Below are positions 1 to 8,288 of a DNA stretch of 64,000 nucleotides, piece by piece; the stretch's first letter is position 1, and every line of letters starts with the position of its first letter. The notes beneath the pieces are model-generated. The model saw only the letters and a program-made list of their open reading frames with translations, was not told where the DNA came from and made no database searches. Source of the DNA: Streptomyces sp. NBC_01217 (lineage in GTDB: Bacteria; Actinomycetota; Actinomycetes; Streptomycetales; Streptomycetaceae); the NCBI RefSeq assembly GCF_035994185.1, contig NZ_CP108538.1, forward strand, positions 620,001 through 684,000, written 5' to 3'. The position numbers and the translations under genes were made by a program.

Positions 1-450
1 CATCGGGCGTCGCCCGTAGCCCATCAGGGCGTCGATGTCCTTGGGCACTTCGAGTACGCGGGAGGCCCTCATCGTCAGTGTCATGCGCTCCTCGACGTCC
101 GCCCGTCCGCGGTGGACGGAGTCGAGCGCCCGGACGACGTCCTCGCACGGCACCTCGGTCAGGAAGCCGACCCTGCCCAGGTCAACCCCCAGGACGGCGG
201 CGCAGTTCTTGGCCGCGATCCTGGCGCCGCGCAGGAATGTGCCGTCGCCTCCGAGCGTCACGATGAGGTCGGGGTAGCCCGCGACATCGGCCTCCTCCCG
301 CCCGCCGCGTCGACGCGCGTCGTCGCGCCACACGTCGATGGCCGTGCACGGAACGGCTTCGCCCGCGCACCAGTCGCGTACGACGCGCGCCGCGGCAACG
401 GCCTCGGGACGGCCCTGGTGTACGACGATTCCCACCCGCTCGACGCTCAT
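1..450 (-). CDS. nadK: NAD kinase, 3' part cut off by the window edge
   Basis: Reading down from the ATG at 450 gives 150 in-frame codons with no stop. The protein has the diacylglycerol/NAD kinase signature GGDGTF at residues 67-72 (substrate and ATP binding) and the conserved LGRVGFLTE segment at 91-99. The family phosphorylates NAD to NADP in the cytosol. The N-terminal Rossmann half is present and the C-terminal beta domain lies outside the window. It starts with MSVERVGIVV, as usual for actinobacterial NAD kinases. Several other frames are open here but carry no family motif. Streptomyces usually have more than one NAD kinase, so this may be an accessory copy. Confidence 0.85.
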   Translation of the reverse strand, partial: MSVERVGIVVHQGRPEAVAAARVVRDWCAGEAVPCTAIDVWRDDARRRGGREEADVAGYPDLIVTLGGDGTFLRGARIAAKNCAAVLGVDLGRVGFLTEVPCEDVVRALDSVHRGRADVEERMTLTMRASRVLEVPKDIDALMGYGRRPM

Positions 451-470
451 CTCGCTCCGATTCCCCGTCT

Positions 471-516
471 TCCGATGCCGGTGCTCCGATGCCGGTGCTC
501 CGATGCCCGTGTTCCG
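471..516. repeat. 14-bp tandem repeat upstream of the NAD kinase
   Basis: The unit TCCGATGCCGGTGC occurs twice exactly (471-484, 485-498), followed by a third, slightly diverged copy (499-512) and the start of a fourth. It sits 20 bases before the NAD kinase ATG, in the presumed 5' leader. It may simply be slippage; no function is visible. Confidence 0.7.
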
Positions 517-723
517 ACGAGTGACGGTGCCCTGATCCCACTTTGCTGGCCCGTGGCTGCGCCGCTCCGCCGCCGGGCCGACGGACCGTCCCCCGTCAGG
601 CGATCGGACCCCCGGACAGTGCGGCGTGAGCGATCCCGCGCGCGGCAGACCGGTGGGTAACGGTTCGTCTGCTCTTCATGCACGAGACGCGGCCGACTCC
701 ACCCGGCGGCCCCCGGGGTTGCG

Positions 724-1110
724 GTGCCCCGCCGCAAGCGACGCTCCCTCACCGCGCCGGCCGGGGCCGCGTCGCTCGCCGCCGCCTCGCTCGACTCCAA
801 CCAGGGTCGCACCGACGACAGTTGCGTGAGCGTCGGTCCCCTGTCCGCGCCCACTCCCGCCTCCGAGCTGATCGCCGCCGGAATGACCTGGGCCGGCTAC
901 AACGAGACGCTGCCCGGCCAGGGTTCGAGCTGTCGGGAAACCGCATCCCCACCGTGTGCTGCGCACCGCACACCGTGGAGGACCTGGCCGGTCCGACGGC
1001 GCATGCCGGGAAACGCGGCCTCGGCATCCGACATCACCGGCATCCGGAACCGACACCCGTGTATCTCGCGGACTCCCGCGGCACGCTGCTGGCTCTCGGC
1101 GCGGTCGGTC
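724..1110 (+). pseudogene. Remnant of a phosphoesterase-family gene
   Basis: One frame (about 778-930) reads SNQGRTDDSC then APTPASELIAAGMTWAGYNE, which resembles the middle of secreted alkaline phosphatase/phosphoesterase-family proteins (an 'AAGxTWxGYxExLP' motif). About 25 bases later another frame reads NRIPTVCCAPHT, resembling the family's 'NRIPTVxxGPH' C-terminal part. The several hundred bases that should separate these blocks are missing and the frames differ. I therefore read it as a gutted gene with an internal deletion. Similarity is by eye only. Confidence 0.4.
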
Positions 1111-1138
1111 TGATTCGGCCGGTCATCCGGTCATTCCG

Positions 1139-2536
1139 TCAGGGCTGCGCGTCCTCCGGAATGCTGACCAGCCAGCGGGTGTCGCGGCGGGGCCGCAGAT
1201 ACAGCGCCCAGTAGAGCGTGGCGACCGCGGTGATCCCGCCGGTCCACACCAGATACTCCGTCTCCTGCCGGCTCAGGATGTACGCGAGCACGGCGATGAG
1301 CAGCAGAGGGATCGCGGGCCACAGCGGCATGCGCCAGGCGGGCTGCTCGCGGTGCGCGCCGCGGCGGCAGAGCAGGGCAGCGACCGCGACCAGCAGGTAC
1401 ATGCCGGTGACGGAGACGCCGGTGACGCCGTACAGGGTGTCGAGGTTGACGAAGCAGAGCGCCGCGCCGGGGATGCCGACGACCAGGGTCGCCACCCACG
1501 GGGAGCCGAACCGGCCGAGCCGGGACAGGGCGTTGTTGACCGGCTCGGGCCACGCCTTGTCACGGGCGGAGGCGAACAGGACCCGTGAGTTCTGGATGAC
1601 CATGACGATGCCCGCGTTGATGATCGCGAGGGCGACGCAGAGGCTGACAAAGGTGCCGACGGCCGAGTTGGACCAGGCGGCGACCATGGTGTTGAGGTCG
1701 CCCGAAGTCAGGGCCGCGAGGTCAGGGGCGCCCAGCGTGATGGCGATGACCGGGACGAGGATGACGGCCGTGGAGATGGCTAGGGTGGCGAGCACGGTGC
1801 GGGCCACGTTGCGCCGCGGGTTCTCCAGTTCCTCCGAGAGGTAGACGGCCGTGGAGAAGCCCTGGGTGATGAAGAGGGCGATCGCGAGCCCGGAGACCAC
1901 CATCATCGCGGTGACCGTGGAGGTGGTGCTGCCCGACGAGGCGACCGACCCGTGCACCAGCGCGGAGGCCCCACGCTCGGAGTGCGCGAACCCGAGTACG
2001 GCGACGACGCCCGCCGCGATCACTTCGAGGACGAGGAAGATCCCGGTGATCCACGCGTTGGCGCGCAGGTCCAGGAGCCCGGCGAGGGTGGCGAGGATCA
2101 TGACGCCGGCGCCCGCGGCGGGTGCCGGTATGTGCACGACGGGAGCTAGGTAGTCGGCCGTCCCCATGGCGATGACCGGGGGCACGATCATCACGACCAG
2201 CAGGGAGAGCACGAAGACGAGCCAGCCCGCCAGCCGTCCCGCCATGGTCGAGACCATGGCGTACTCACCTCCCGCACTCGGGATGAGGGTGCCCAGCTCC
2301 GAGTAACAGAAGGCGACCGCGATACAGAGCAGCGAGCCGATGGCGATGGTGAGGGCGGTGTATGTGCCGAGGCTGGAGAACAGGTCCGGTACGACCACGA
2401 AGAGTGTCGAAGCGGGCGTCACGCAGGAGAGCGTGAGCAGTGTTCCGCCCACGACGCCGATGGAACGCTTGAGCTTCTGTGGTGTGGGGCCGGTCGCTGG
2501 GGCGAGCGCCTGGGGTGCGCTGAGCGTTTCGGTCAT
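1139..2536 (-). CDS. APC-superfamily amino acid permease
   Basis: The product is 465 residues from the ATG at 2536. Upstream in-frame residues are Arg/Pro-rich and unlike a permease, so the longer start at 2662 was rejected. About 12 hydrophobic segments are visible, beginning with the family's first helix near residue 29 (GVVGGTLLTLSCVTPASTLF). The family imports amino acids or amines with protons across the cytoplasmic membrane. There is no neighbouring enzyme to suggest a substrate. The last residues (VSIPEDAQP) form a short polar tail. A second, unrelated APC permease lies at 8954. Confidence 0.8.
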   Translation of the reverse strand: MTETLSAPQALAPATGPTPQKLKRSIGVVGGTLLTLSCVTPASTLFVVVPDLFSSLGTYTALTIAIGSLLCIAVAFCYSELGTLIPSAGGEYAMVSTMAGRLAGWLVFVLSLLVVMIVPPVIAMGTADYLAPVVHIPAPAAGAGVMILATLAGLLDLRANAWITGIFLVLEVIAAGVVAVLGFAHSERGASALVHGSVASSGSTTSTVTAMMVVSGLAIALFITQGFSTAVYLSEELENPRRNVARTVLATLAISTAVILVPVIAITLGAPDLAALTSGDLNTMVAAWSNSAVGTFVSLCVALAIINAGIVMVIQNSRVLFASARDKAWPEPVNNALSRLGRFGSPWVATLVVGIPGAALCFVNLDTLYGVTGVSVTGMYLLVAVAALLCRRGAHREQPAWRMPLWPAIPLLLIAVLAYILSRQETEYLVWTGGITAVATLYWALYLRPRRDTRWLVSIPEDAQP

Positions 2537-2884
2537 CGTGCGATTCCGATCAACAGGTGCGGTCTCTGAGCGTGGGAGCGGTATCGCCTCCAGACGAGGA
2601 CGTGGTGAGTGGTTTCGTCGCTCCCAGCGCGACATGCAATCCTGACGAGTTCCGCAGGTCAAGAGCTGTTCACCTACGGAATTCGTTGTTTCGGCGAGCA
2701 GATTCGACGTTTTGGCGTTAAGAGCGCGTCATTTTGCGGGAATCGGCGGGTGCGGGAACCGCAGCTCGGACCGGAGCAAAGTTTCACCCATTCCAGATTC
2801 CGGAACGGCGCGGGCGCCCCCGGGCCCCGCGGCGGCCGATGGCCGTGGGTCGCGCATCGGTGCTCTTGGTGCCAGCCTGGATGC
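2537..2884. other. Intergenic region between divergent genes
   Basis: About 350 bases upstream of the minus-strand permease and of the small plus-strand gene at 2885. The part near 2650-2760 is less GC-rich than its surroundings and is where promoters for both directions would be expected. I see no convincing coding frame or operator. Confidence 0.4.
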
Positions 2885-3214
2885 ATGGCTTGGGCCTCAT
2901 GGACGACTCGCGGTGTGTTCTCCGGGCACGGTGGCGTGCTCACGGACGAGGTCGGCGTCCTGTCCGGGGACCTGACCGTGCACACGACCTGGGCCGAAGA
3001 CACGGCCCAGATCACTGTGCAGTACACGGGTGCGATCGACTGGTTCACCATGTCGGGCAGCCCCGTGCCGTGCTCCTGCGAGGAGGACAGCCGGCGCCTT
3101 CACGAGGCGGTGGTGCAGTCCGTCCGGGAGGGGGCAGCGGCCACGGTGCCCAGGCCTCCGGCGCAGAAGCCGCTCCGGCAGCCGGAGCAGCCGACGGAGG
3201 GCGCTCAGGAGTGA
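2885..3214 (+). CDS. Small hypothetical protein
   Basis: This frame gives about 109 residues from ATG 2885, or 99 from GTG 2915 (reading VFSGHGGVLTDEVGVLSGDL). Residue composition is protein-like (LTVHTTWAEDTAQITVQYTG), unlike the Arg/Pro-rich shadow frames. The C-terminal 20-25 residues are Pro/Gln/Glu-rich and look disordered. I do not recognise a family. A clear ribosome-binding site is not visible for either start. It lies just before, and in the same direction as, the DUF2461 gene. Confidence 0.5.
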   Translation: MAWASWTTRGVFSGHGGVLTDEVGVLSGDLTVHTTWAEDTAQITVQYTGAIDWFTMSGSPVPCSCEEDSRRLHEAVVQSVREGAAATVPRPPAQKPLRQPEQPTEGAQE

Positions 3215-3283
3215 AGGCCCGGGGGTGAGAACCCGCGGACGAGAGGGCCTGGGGCGCGAACCCGCCCTCGCATCGCGGATCGC

Positions 3284-3289
3284 TAGGAT
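3284..3289 (+). promoter_or_regulatory. Candidate -10 box of a leaderless promoter
   Basis: TAGGAT lies 7 bases before the GTG at 3297, the spacing that puts the transcription start at or next to the start codon. No ribosome-binding site lies in between. Confidence 0.4.
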
Positions 3290-3296
3290 CTCTTGC

Positions 3297-3947
3297 GTGA
3301 GCAGAGCATTCAGCGGCTGGACAGAGCAGGCATTCGAGCTGCTTCTGCGGTTGGAGGGCATGCCTTCGCAGGAAGCGCGCGAGAAGCGCCGGAAGGACCG
3401 GGAGCGCCTGGTCCGGCAGCCCATGATCGCCCTGCTGAACGATGTGGCCGATGCGGACGGGGCGTACGAGGACTTCTCCGTCTGGGGATTCCGCAAGGAC
3501 CCGTGGTGGTGGCAGCACCAAGCGGCCGTGATCCGGATCGCACGCAATGTCGAGATCGGTCTGCGTTTCGATCTCGACGGACTGCGGATCAGGGGCGGCT
3601 GGAGCTACCCGGATCCCGGGCAGGTCCCGTTGTTCCGTGCGGCAGTTGCCGCACAGGGCAGTGGCCCCGAGCTGGTCCGCGCCATCGGGACACTGGAGGA
3701 GCGGGGGTACGAGATCACCGGGGACACCATGAAGCGCGTGCCACGCGGTCATGACGCCGGTCATCCCCGTGCCGACCTGCTCCGGTACCGCTCGGTCCGC
3801 GCCGCCCGTCCCCTCGGCGGGGACTGCGCGCAGGACACGTCGGCGCTGGTCGGCGCCGTGCTCGAAGCGGCGAAGGAGCTGGAGCCCCTGCTGTCCTGGC
3901 TCGCCGGCCATGTGTCCGTTCCCGGCTCCGCCCGGCGCGGCGTCTAG
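3297..3947 (+). CDS. DUF2461-family protein
   Basis: The 216-residue product starts at GTG 3297 with SRAFSGWTEQAFELLLRLEG, the usual opening of DUF2461 (TIGR02453) proteins ('F...FLxxLxxNN'-like region), followed by the RERLVRQPMIALLNDV helix. The function of the family is unknown. A -10-like TAGGAT at 3284-3289 ends seven bases before the GTG and no Shine-Dalgarno is present. The gene may therefore be transcribed as a leaderless mRNA, which is common in Streptomyces. Confidence 0.7.
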   Translation: MSRAFSGWTEQAFELLLRLEGMPSQEAREKRRKDRERLVRQPMIALLNDVADADGAYEDFSVWGFRKDPWWWQHQAAVIRIARNVEIGLRFDLDGLRIRGGWSYPDPGQVPLFRAAVAAQGSGPELVRAIGTLEERGYEITGDTMKRVPRGHDAGHPRADLLRYRSVRAARPLGGDCAQDTSALVGAVLEAAKELEPLLSWLAGHVSVPGSARRGV

Positions 3948-4083
3948 CGTCGCCTCCGCACGCCGCTCACACGGGTGAGCAGCCGAAAGGCGGCCCCTGA
4001 CCGGCGGGTGCGATCGCTTCCGAGGGGCCTGTTCGGCCTCTCGGCACCCGTCGGTCCTGGACCGCCATCGGTGCTGCTGCAGG

Positions 4084-4854
4084 TCAGTAGGCTCCGAAGA
4101 CGTTGTCGATCGAGCCGTACCTGTCGGCGGCGTAGTTGCACGCCGCGGTGATGTTGGCTACCGGGTCGTAGATGTCCATCGACGTACCGGGCACGTGGTA
4201 GGCGCTGAAGGTGGGGTCGATGACCTGCAGGAGGCCCTTGGACGGCGTGCCCTTGGCGGCGTTGGAGTCCCAGTTGTTGATGGCGCGGGGGTTGCCCGAG
4301 GACTCGCGCATGATGTTGCGGTGGATGCTGTCGTAGCTGCCGGGTATGCCGTTCTTGGCCATGACGGCCAGCGACTCCTTGATCCAGCCGTCCAGGTCGT
4401 TCGTGTACTTCACGGTCGACGCGGCCGGGGCCGGGGTGGTGGCCGGGGCAGCAACGGCGTTCACGGTGGATGCACCCGCGGCAGCCTTGGCGCCGATGGT
4501 CAGCTTCATGCCCGGGAGTATCAGCGCGGGGTTGGCGCCGATGGTCGCCCGGTTGTCCTCGTACAGCTTCTGCCAGCCACCGCTGACGGAATACCCCTTT
4601 GCGATCTTGGAAAGGGTGTCGCCCGCGACCACGGAATAGGTGGTGGGCGTGGCCGCCTGCGCGGCCTTTTCCTTGACGGGGGCGACGGTGGACACGGCGG
4701 CGTTTTCGGCGGTGACGGTCTGCGCCGGAGCGGCGGAGGCGAATCCGGCACCGATCAGCGGCAGCACGAGAGCGGCTCCGCCCGTGGTCGCGGCGATGAG
4801 ACCGCGAGACAGCGAAGTGGACTTGCGACGACGATGGTTACCCGTTGCGGACAT
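4084..4854 (-). CDS. Secreted LysM/lytic transglycosylase-like cell-wall hydrolase
   Basis: The 256-residue protein starts at ATG 4854 behind a strong GGAGAGGA ribosome-binding site. It has a basic N-terminus and hydrophobic core with a signal-peptidase site near ASAAPA (residues 40-45). A LysM peptidoglycan-binding domain follows (about 73-121, YSVVAGDTLSKIAKGY), then an Ala/Pro linker, then an SLT-like catalytic domain (about 150-256). Glu184 in MRESSGNPRAIN is the expected catalytic acid, and GLLQVIDPTF is the conserved second motif. It should cleave peptidoglycan glycan strands outside the cell. A c-di-AMP riboswitch in the leader (4931-5072) suggests expression falls when c-di-AMP is high. 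Confidence 0.88.
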   Translation of the reverse strand: MSATGNHRRRKSTSLSRGLIAATTGGAALVLPLIGAGFASAAPAQTVTAENAAVSTVAPVKEKAAQAATPTTYSVVAGDTLSKIAKGYSVSGGWQKLYEDNRATIGANPALILPGMKLTIGAKAAAGASTVNAVAAPATTPAPAASTVKYTNDLDGWIKESLAVMAKNGIPGSYDSIHRNIMRESSGNPRAINNWDSNAAKGTPSKGLLQVIDPTFSAYHVPGTSMDIYDPVANITAACNYAADRYGSIDNVFGAY

Positions 4855-4930
4855 GGCGAATTCCTCTCCGTCGCCTACGAGGTGAGCTGTCGGGTTCAGA
4901 CTGGAGATGTCTGGCCGCATGGGAATGCGA

Positions 4931-5072
4931 CTTAACCCCGAGCCGTTCCGTATACCGGGTCGGCGGCTTACCTGGGTCCCCCGCTCCTGCCGTACGTGAG
5001 TGGTCGGATTGCCGGACGGCGGCAGGATTCGGCGTTCCGTCCGGATTGACCGTGACCGTAGGCGAGAAACAC
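4931..5072 (-). promoter_or_regulatory. ydaO-type c-di-AMP riboswitch
   Basis: On the minus strand the leader contains, in order, TCTCGCC, ACGGTCACGGTCAATCC, ACGCCGAATCCTGCCG, CGGCAATCCGACC, CGGCAGGAGCGGGGGACCCA, GGTAAGCCGCCG and a closing GGGGTTAAG. These are the conserved blocks, in the right order, of the Streptomyces ydaO riboswitch known upstream of rpfA and other cell-wall lytic enzyme genes. The GAATCCTGCC/GGCAGGAGCG pairing is intact. It ends 76 bases before the ATG of the LysM/transglycosylase gene. Boundaries are approximate. In Streptomyces this class turns genes off when it binds c-di-AMP. Confidence 0.9.
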
Positions 5073-5753
5073 CGAATGGAACAAGCCCCTATTTGTTGAT
5101 CACAATTCATTTGCAAGATCGAATCAGGTAATTGGAAGTAATCCACCTCACATCGAGAAGTGAAATTTCTTTACACAGAAGGGAACCGGGCCGCGCACCG
5201 CGCCGTCTTGAACTCCGAAAGTGACTCACGCCACTGAGTGCATAAAAGGTGCAATTCGGGTGGAACTCAAAGGCCACAAGAGCCCCAATAGACACCTTTA
5301 TTAACCTAAATATCATTTCCAAGCAAATCGCCCATACTCGGACATTTGCCCACTGCTTCGCGTGCTCGGGGCCGACCGCCACCGAACAGGCCCACCCGGG
5401 GTGGCCCGCTGGCCGCGCCCGCTCGTCGCACTCCCCCTCACTCCCCGCGCACGACGAAAGGGCTTTGCCGTCCGCTCTCCCGGTCGCTATCGTTTTCAGC
5501 GGTTCTGTTGTCTCCGATAGAGGTGGACGTTGCGCATCTGAGGTTCGCGATCATCGCGCCGTACGGCCGAAGCCGTACGCCCGTCACGCAGTAGCAGTGT
5601 TCTGTCCTGCCCGTGACCCCGCGTGGATGCGACCTTGGTGCATGAGCCGTCCCTCGACCTTTCGGACCGCCGCACCTCCCTCACGGTTCGGTCGCCGCGT
5701 GGTGCTCGCATACGAAGCCCCCATTCACCGCGCTTGCGACTGCGAGGACCACC
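5073..5753. other. Long intergenic region with promoter-like AT-rich block and a leader hairpin
   Basis: About 680 bases lie between the riboswitch and the ABC-F gene. The stretch 5080-5345 is much richer in A/T than the rest of the window and holds the likely promoter for the minus-strand riboswitch transcript (for example TTGCAA then AATAGG on that strand). Further right, CGTACGGC-CGAA-GCCGTACG (5560-5579) is a perfect 8-bp stem with a 4-base loop, about 175 bases before the ABC-F start, and could act as an attenuator or RNA stabiliser. No convincing gene is seen. Confidence 0.5.
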
Positions 5754-7427
5754 ATGGCGACATCCACCACCCCCAGCGCCTCCCTCACCTGCTCCGGCCT
5801 GTCCTTCCAGTGGCCGGACGGCACGACCGTCTTCGACGGGCTCTCCCTCACCGTCGGCCGGGGCCGCACCGGGCTCGTCGGCAGCAACGGCGCGGGCAAG
5901 TCCACGCTGCTGCGTTTGCTGGCCGGCCGACTGCGCCCTTCCCAGGGCTCGGTGGCCGTCGGCGGCAGCCTCGCCCACCTCCCTCAGAACGTCACCCTCG
6001 ACACGACACTGCCTGTGGACGAGGCCCTGGGCATCGCCGAGCGGCGCGGCGCGCTGCGCGCCATCGAATCCGGCGATGTGGACGAGAAGCACTTCGAGAC
6101 GATCGGCGACGACTGGGACGTCGAGGAACGAGCACTCGCGACCCTCGGGTCGCTCGGACTCGGCAACGTCGAACTGGACCGCACCGTGGGCCGGATGTCC
6201 GGCGGGGAAACCGTCCTGCTGCGCCTGGCCGCGCTGCTGCTGGAGCGTCCCGACGTGCTCCTGCTGGACGAACCGACCAACAACCTCGATGTATTCGCCC
6301 GCCGCAGGCTCTACGAGGCCGTCGACTCCTGGCGCTCCGGTGTCCTCGTCGTCGTCAGCCACGACCTGGAACTGCTGGAGCGCGTGGACCGCATCGCCGA
6401 ACTGCGCTCCGGCTCCGTGAGCTGGTACGGAGGCGGCTGGTCAGCCTACGAAGAGGCTCTGGCCGACGAACAGGAGACCGCAGGGCGGATGCTGCGGGCC
6501 GCTTCTGCCGACGAACGCCGACAGAAGCGCGAGCTGGAGGAGACCCAGGTCAAGCTGGCTCGCCGCCAGCGGCACGGCAGGAAGATCGAGGCCGAGCGAC
6601 GGCTCCCGAAGATCCTCGCCGGTGCCCGCAAGCGGTCCGCGCAGGAGTCGGCGGGCAAGCTCCGCGGCGTCCAGGAGGACCGGCTCAACGAGGCGCGCGA
6701 GCGTCGCGAAGAGGCCGCGGAAGCCATCCACGACGATGCCGAGATCCGTGTGAGCCTGCCCCACACCGCCGTTCCCGCCGGCCGCACCGTGCTGACCCTG
6801 AACGAACTGCGCCCCCGATTCGGCAGGCTGCGCAAGGGCAGCCTGCATGTGCACGGGCCCGAGCGGATCGCGCTCGTCGGGCGCAACGGCGCGGGCAAGA
6901 CGACGCTGCTGCGCACCCTCACCGGCGAGCTGGCTCCGCTGTCCGGCGAGGCCAGGACGTTCGTACCGCTGCGGTTCCTTCCCCAGCGGCTGGATGTGCT
7001 GGACGACGAGCTGAGCGTCGCGGCGAACGTGGCACGCATGGCCCCCGGGGTCACCGACAACCACATCCGCGCCCAGCTCGCACGCTTCCTGTTCCAGGGG
7101 AAGCGGGCGGAACAGCCGGCGGGCACCCTCTCGGGCGGAGAGCGCTTCCGGGCCGCGCTCGCGGCGACGATGCTCGCCGCACCGGCCCCGCAGCTGCTGA
7201 TGCTGGACGAGCCGACCAACAACCTCGACATCGCCGGCGTGCGCCGGCTGACCAGCGCACTGAAGTCGTACGAAGGGGCGCTGGTGATCGCCGGTCACGA
7301 CCTGCCGTTCCTCGAATCGGTCGGCATCACGCGCTGGCTGCTCCTGGCGGAGGAGCTCCGGGACACCACCGCGGAGGAGGTGAGCGACCTGCTCTCAGCA
7401 CCGGAAGCGGGCCGAGCCGACGCGTAA
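5754..7427 (+). CDS. ABC-F family ATPase (ribosome-associated)
   Basis: The 557-residue protein carries two ABC ATPase domains and no membrane segments. Domain 1 has Walker A GSNGAGKST (about 43-51), a signature MSGGE and Walker B LLLDEPTNN. Domain 2 has Walker A GRNGAGKTT, signature LSGGE and LMLDEPTNN. A charged Arg/Glu-rich linker of about 100 residues lies between them, as in ABC-F proteins that bind the ribosomal E site. Members either regulate translation or protect ribosomes from antibiotics, and sequence alone does not decide which. GAGGA just upstream serves as ribosome-binding site. The gene ends at a strong bidirectional terminator. Confidence 0.85.
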   Translation: MATSTTPSASLTCSGLSFQWPDGTTVFDGLSLTVGRGRTGLVGSNGAGKSTLLRLLAGRLRPSQGSVAVGGSLAHLPQNVTLDTTLPVDEALGIAERRGALRAIESGDVDEKHFETIGDDWDVEERALATLGSLGLGNVELDRTVGRMSGGETVLLRLAALLLERPDVLLLDEPTNNLDVFARRRLYEAVDSWRSGVLVVVSHDLELLERVDRIAELRSGSVSWYGGGWSAYEEALADEQETAGRMLRAASADERRQKRELEETQVKLARRQRHGRKIEAERRLPKILAGARKRSAQESAGKLRGVQEDRLNEARERREEAAEAIHDDAEIRVSLPHTAVPAGRTVLTLNELRPRFGRLRKGSLHVHGPERIALVGRNGAGKTTLLRTLTGELAPLSGEARTFVPLRFLPQRLDVLDDELSVAANVARMAPGVTDNHIRAQLARFLFQGKRAEQPAGTLSGGERFRAALAATMLAAPAPQLLMLDEPTNNLDIAGVRRLTSALKSYEGALVIAGHDLPFLESVGITRWLLLAEELRDTTAEEVSDLLSAPEAGRADA

Positions 7428-7466
7428 CCCCGATGGCCGGGCGCGTACGGCATGACGTACGCGAGT

Positions 7467-7504
7467 GGGGTGCGGGCCTCCGGCAGGCCGGAGGCCCGCA
7501 CCCC
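7467..7504. terminator. Bidirectional intrinsic terminator
   Basis: A perfect 17-bp stem GGGGTGCGGGCCTCCGG (7467-7483) pairs with its complement (7488-7504) around the loop CAGG. It lies between the convergent ABC-F and DUF305 genes. There is no T-tract, which is usual for Streptomyces terminators. Confidence 0.85.
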
Positions 7505-7511
7505 TGCCGGG

Positions 7512-8186
7512 TCAGAGCCTGGCGATGATCTTGTTCATCTGCTCGATCTCGGCGGTCTGTGCCGTGATGACAGCACCGGCGAGCTTCTTCGCGTCGGCAT
7601 TGCTGCCGTTCTTCTGCTCGTCCTCGGCCATGGTGACCGCGCCCTCGTGGTGGCCGATCATGAGCTGGGCGAACTTCTTGTCGAAGTCCTTGCCCTTGGC
7701 GGCCGCCAGGTCGCTCATGTCCTTGTCGGACATCATCCCGGGCATCGCCGAACCGTCCGAGCCATGGTCCATGCCGGGCATGTCGCCCATGGAGGGCGAG
7801 GCCGCGGGCAGCGGCTTGCCCCAGGAGGTCAGCCAGCCCTTCATGGTGCTGATCTCGGGGTCCTGGGCCTTCTCGATCGCGGCGGCCAGCGCCTTGATCT
7901 CGGGGTCGGCGGCGCGGCCGTCGGCCAGCTCCGCCATCTCGATGGCCTGCTGGTGATGCGGGATCATCTGCTGCGCGAACTCCACGTCCGCGTCGTTGAA
8001 CGAAGCGCCGGGGGTGGCGGGCGCGGAGGCGCCGGCGGAGCCGTGGTCCATGCCGGGCATGGACGAACTGCCGGCCTTGGACCCTTCGGAGGAGCCGCAG
8101 GCCGCCAGCGTCAGGGCGAGCGCGGCGACGGTGCCTGCGGCCGCGAGCGTGCGGCGGCGGGCGGGGGAGGACAGGGAAGCGGACAT
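7512..8186 (-). CDS. DUF305 lipoprotein with Met/His motifs
   Basis: The 224-residue product from ATG 8186 has a lipoprotein signal ending LTLAAC (Cys30). Two DUF305 repeats follow, each with an HH-containing helix (QMIPHHQQAIEMAELA and LMIGHHEGAVTMAEDE). The linker and N-terminal region repeat MPGMDHGS and add further Met-rich motifs, suggesting Cu(I) or another soft metal as ligand outside the cell. That is inference, since DUF305 function is not firmly known. The longer reading frame to 8285 was rejected because it lacks a signal peptide. The DUF6153 gene lies about 100 bases upstream in the same direction. Confidence 0.82.
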   Translation of the reverse strand: MSASLSSPARRRTLAAAGTVAALALTLAACGSSEGSKAGSSSMPGMDHGSAGASAPATPGASFNDADVEFAQQMIPHHQQAIEMAELADGRAADPEIKALAAAIEKAQDPEISTMKGWLTSWGKPLPAASPSMGDMPGMDHGSDGSAMPGMMSDKDMSDLAAAKGKDFDKKFAQLMIGHHEGAVTMAEDEQKNGSNADAKKLAGAVITAQTAEIEQMNKIIARL

Positions 8187-8288
8187 CACAGGTTCTTTCC
8201 AGGTGGATGCGCCACATCTATGGCGCGCGAAAGGGGCAGGGTTCATCCGGCCGGTCCGGCCCGATGGCCGGGAACCGGCGGACACCCG

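Noticed and set aside
471..516. Short tandem repeat considered as a CRISPR remnant
   Set aside because: The units are contiguous with no spacers. No cas genes or spaced repeats are seen in the window.
2897..3547. A 216-codon minus-strand frame over the DUF2461 gene
   Set aside because: The plus-strand frame has family features; this one is Arg/Ser-rich with no motif.
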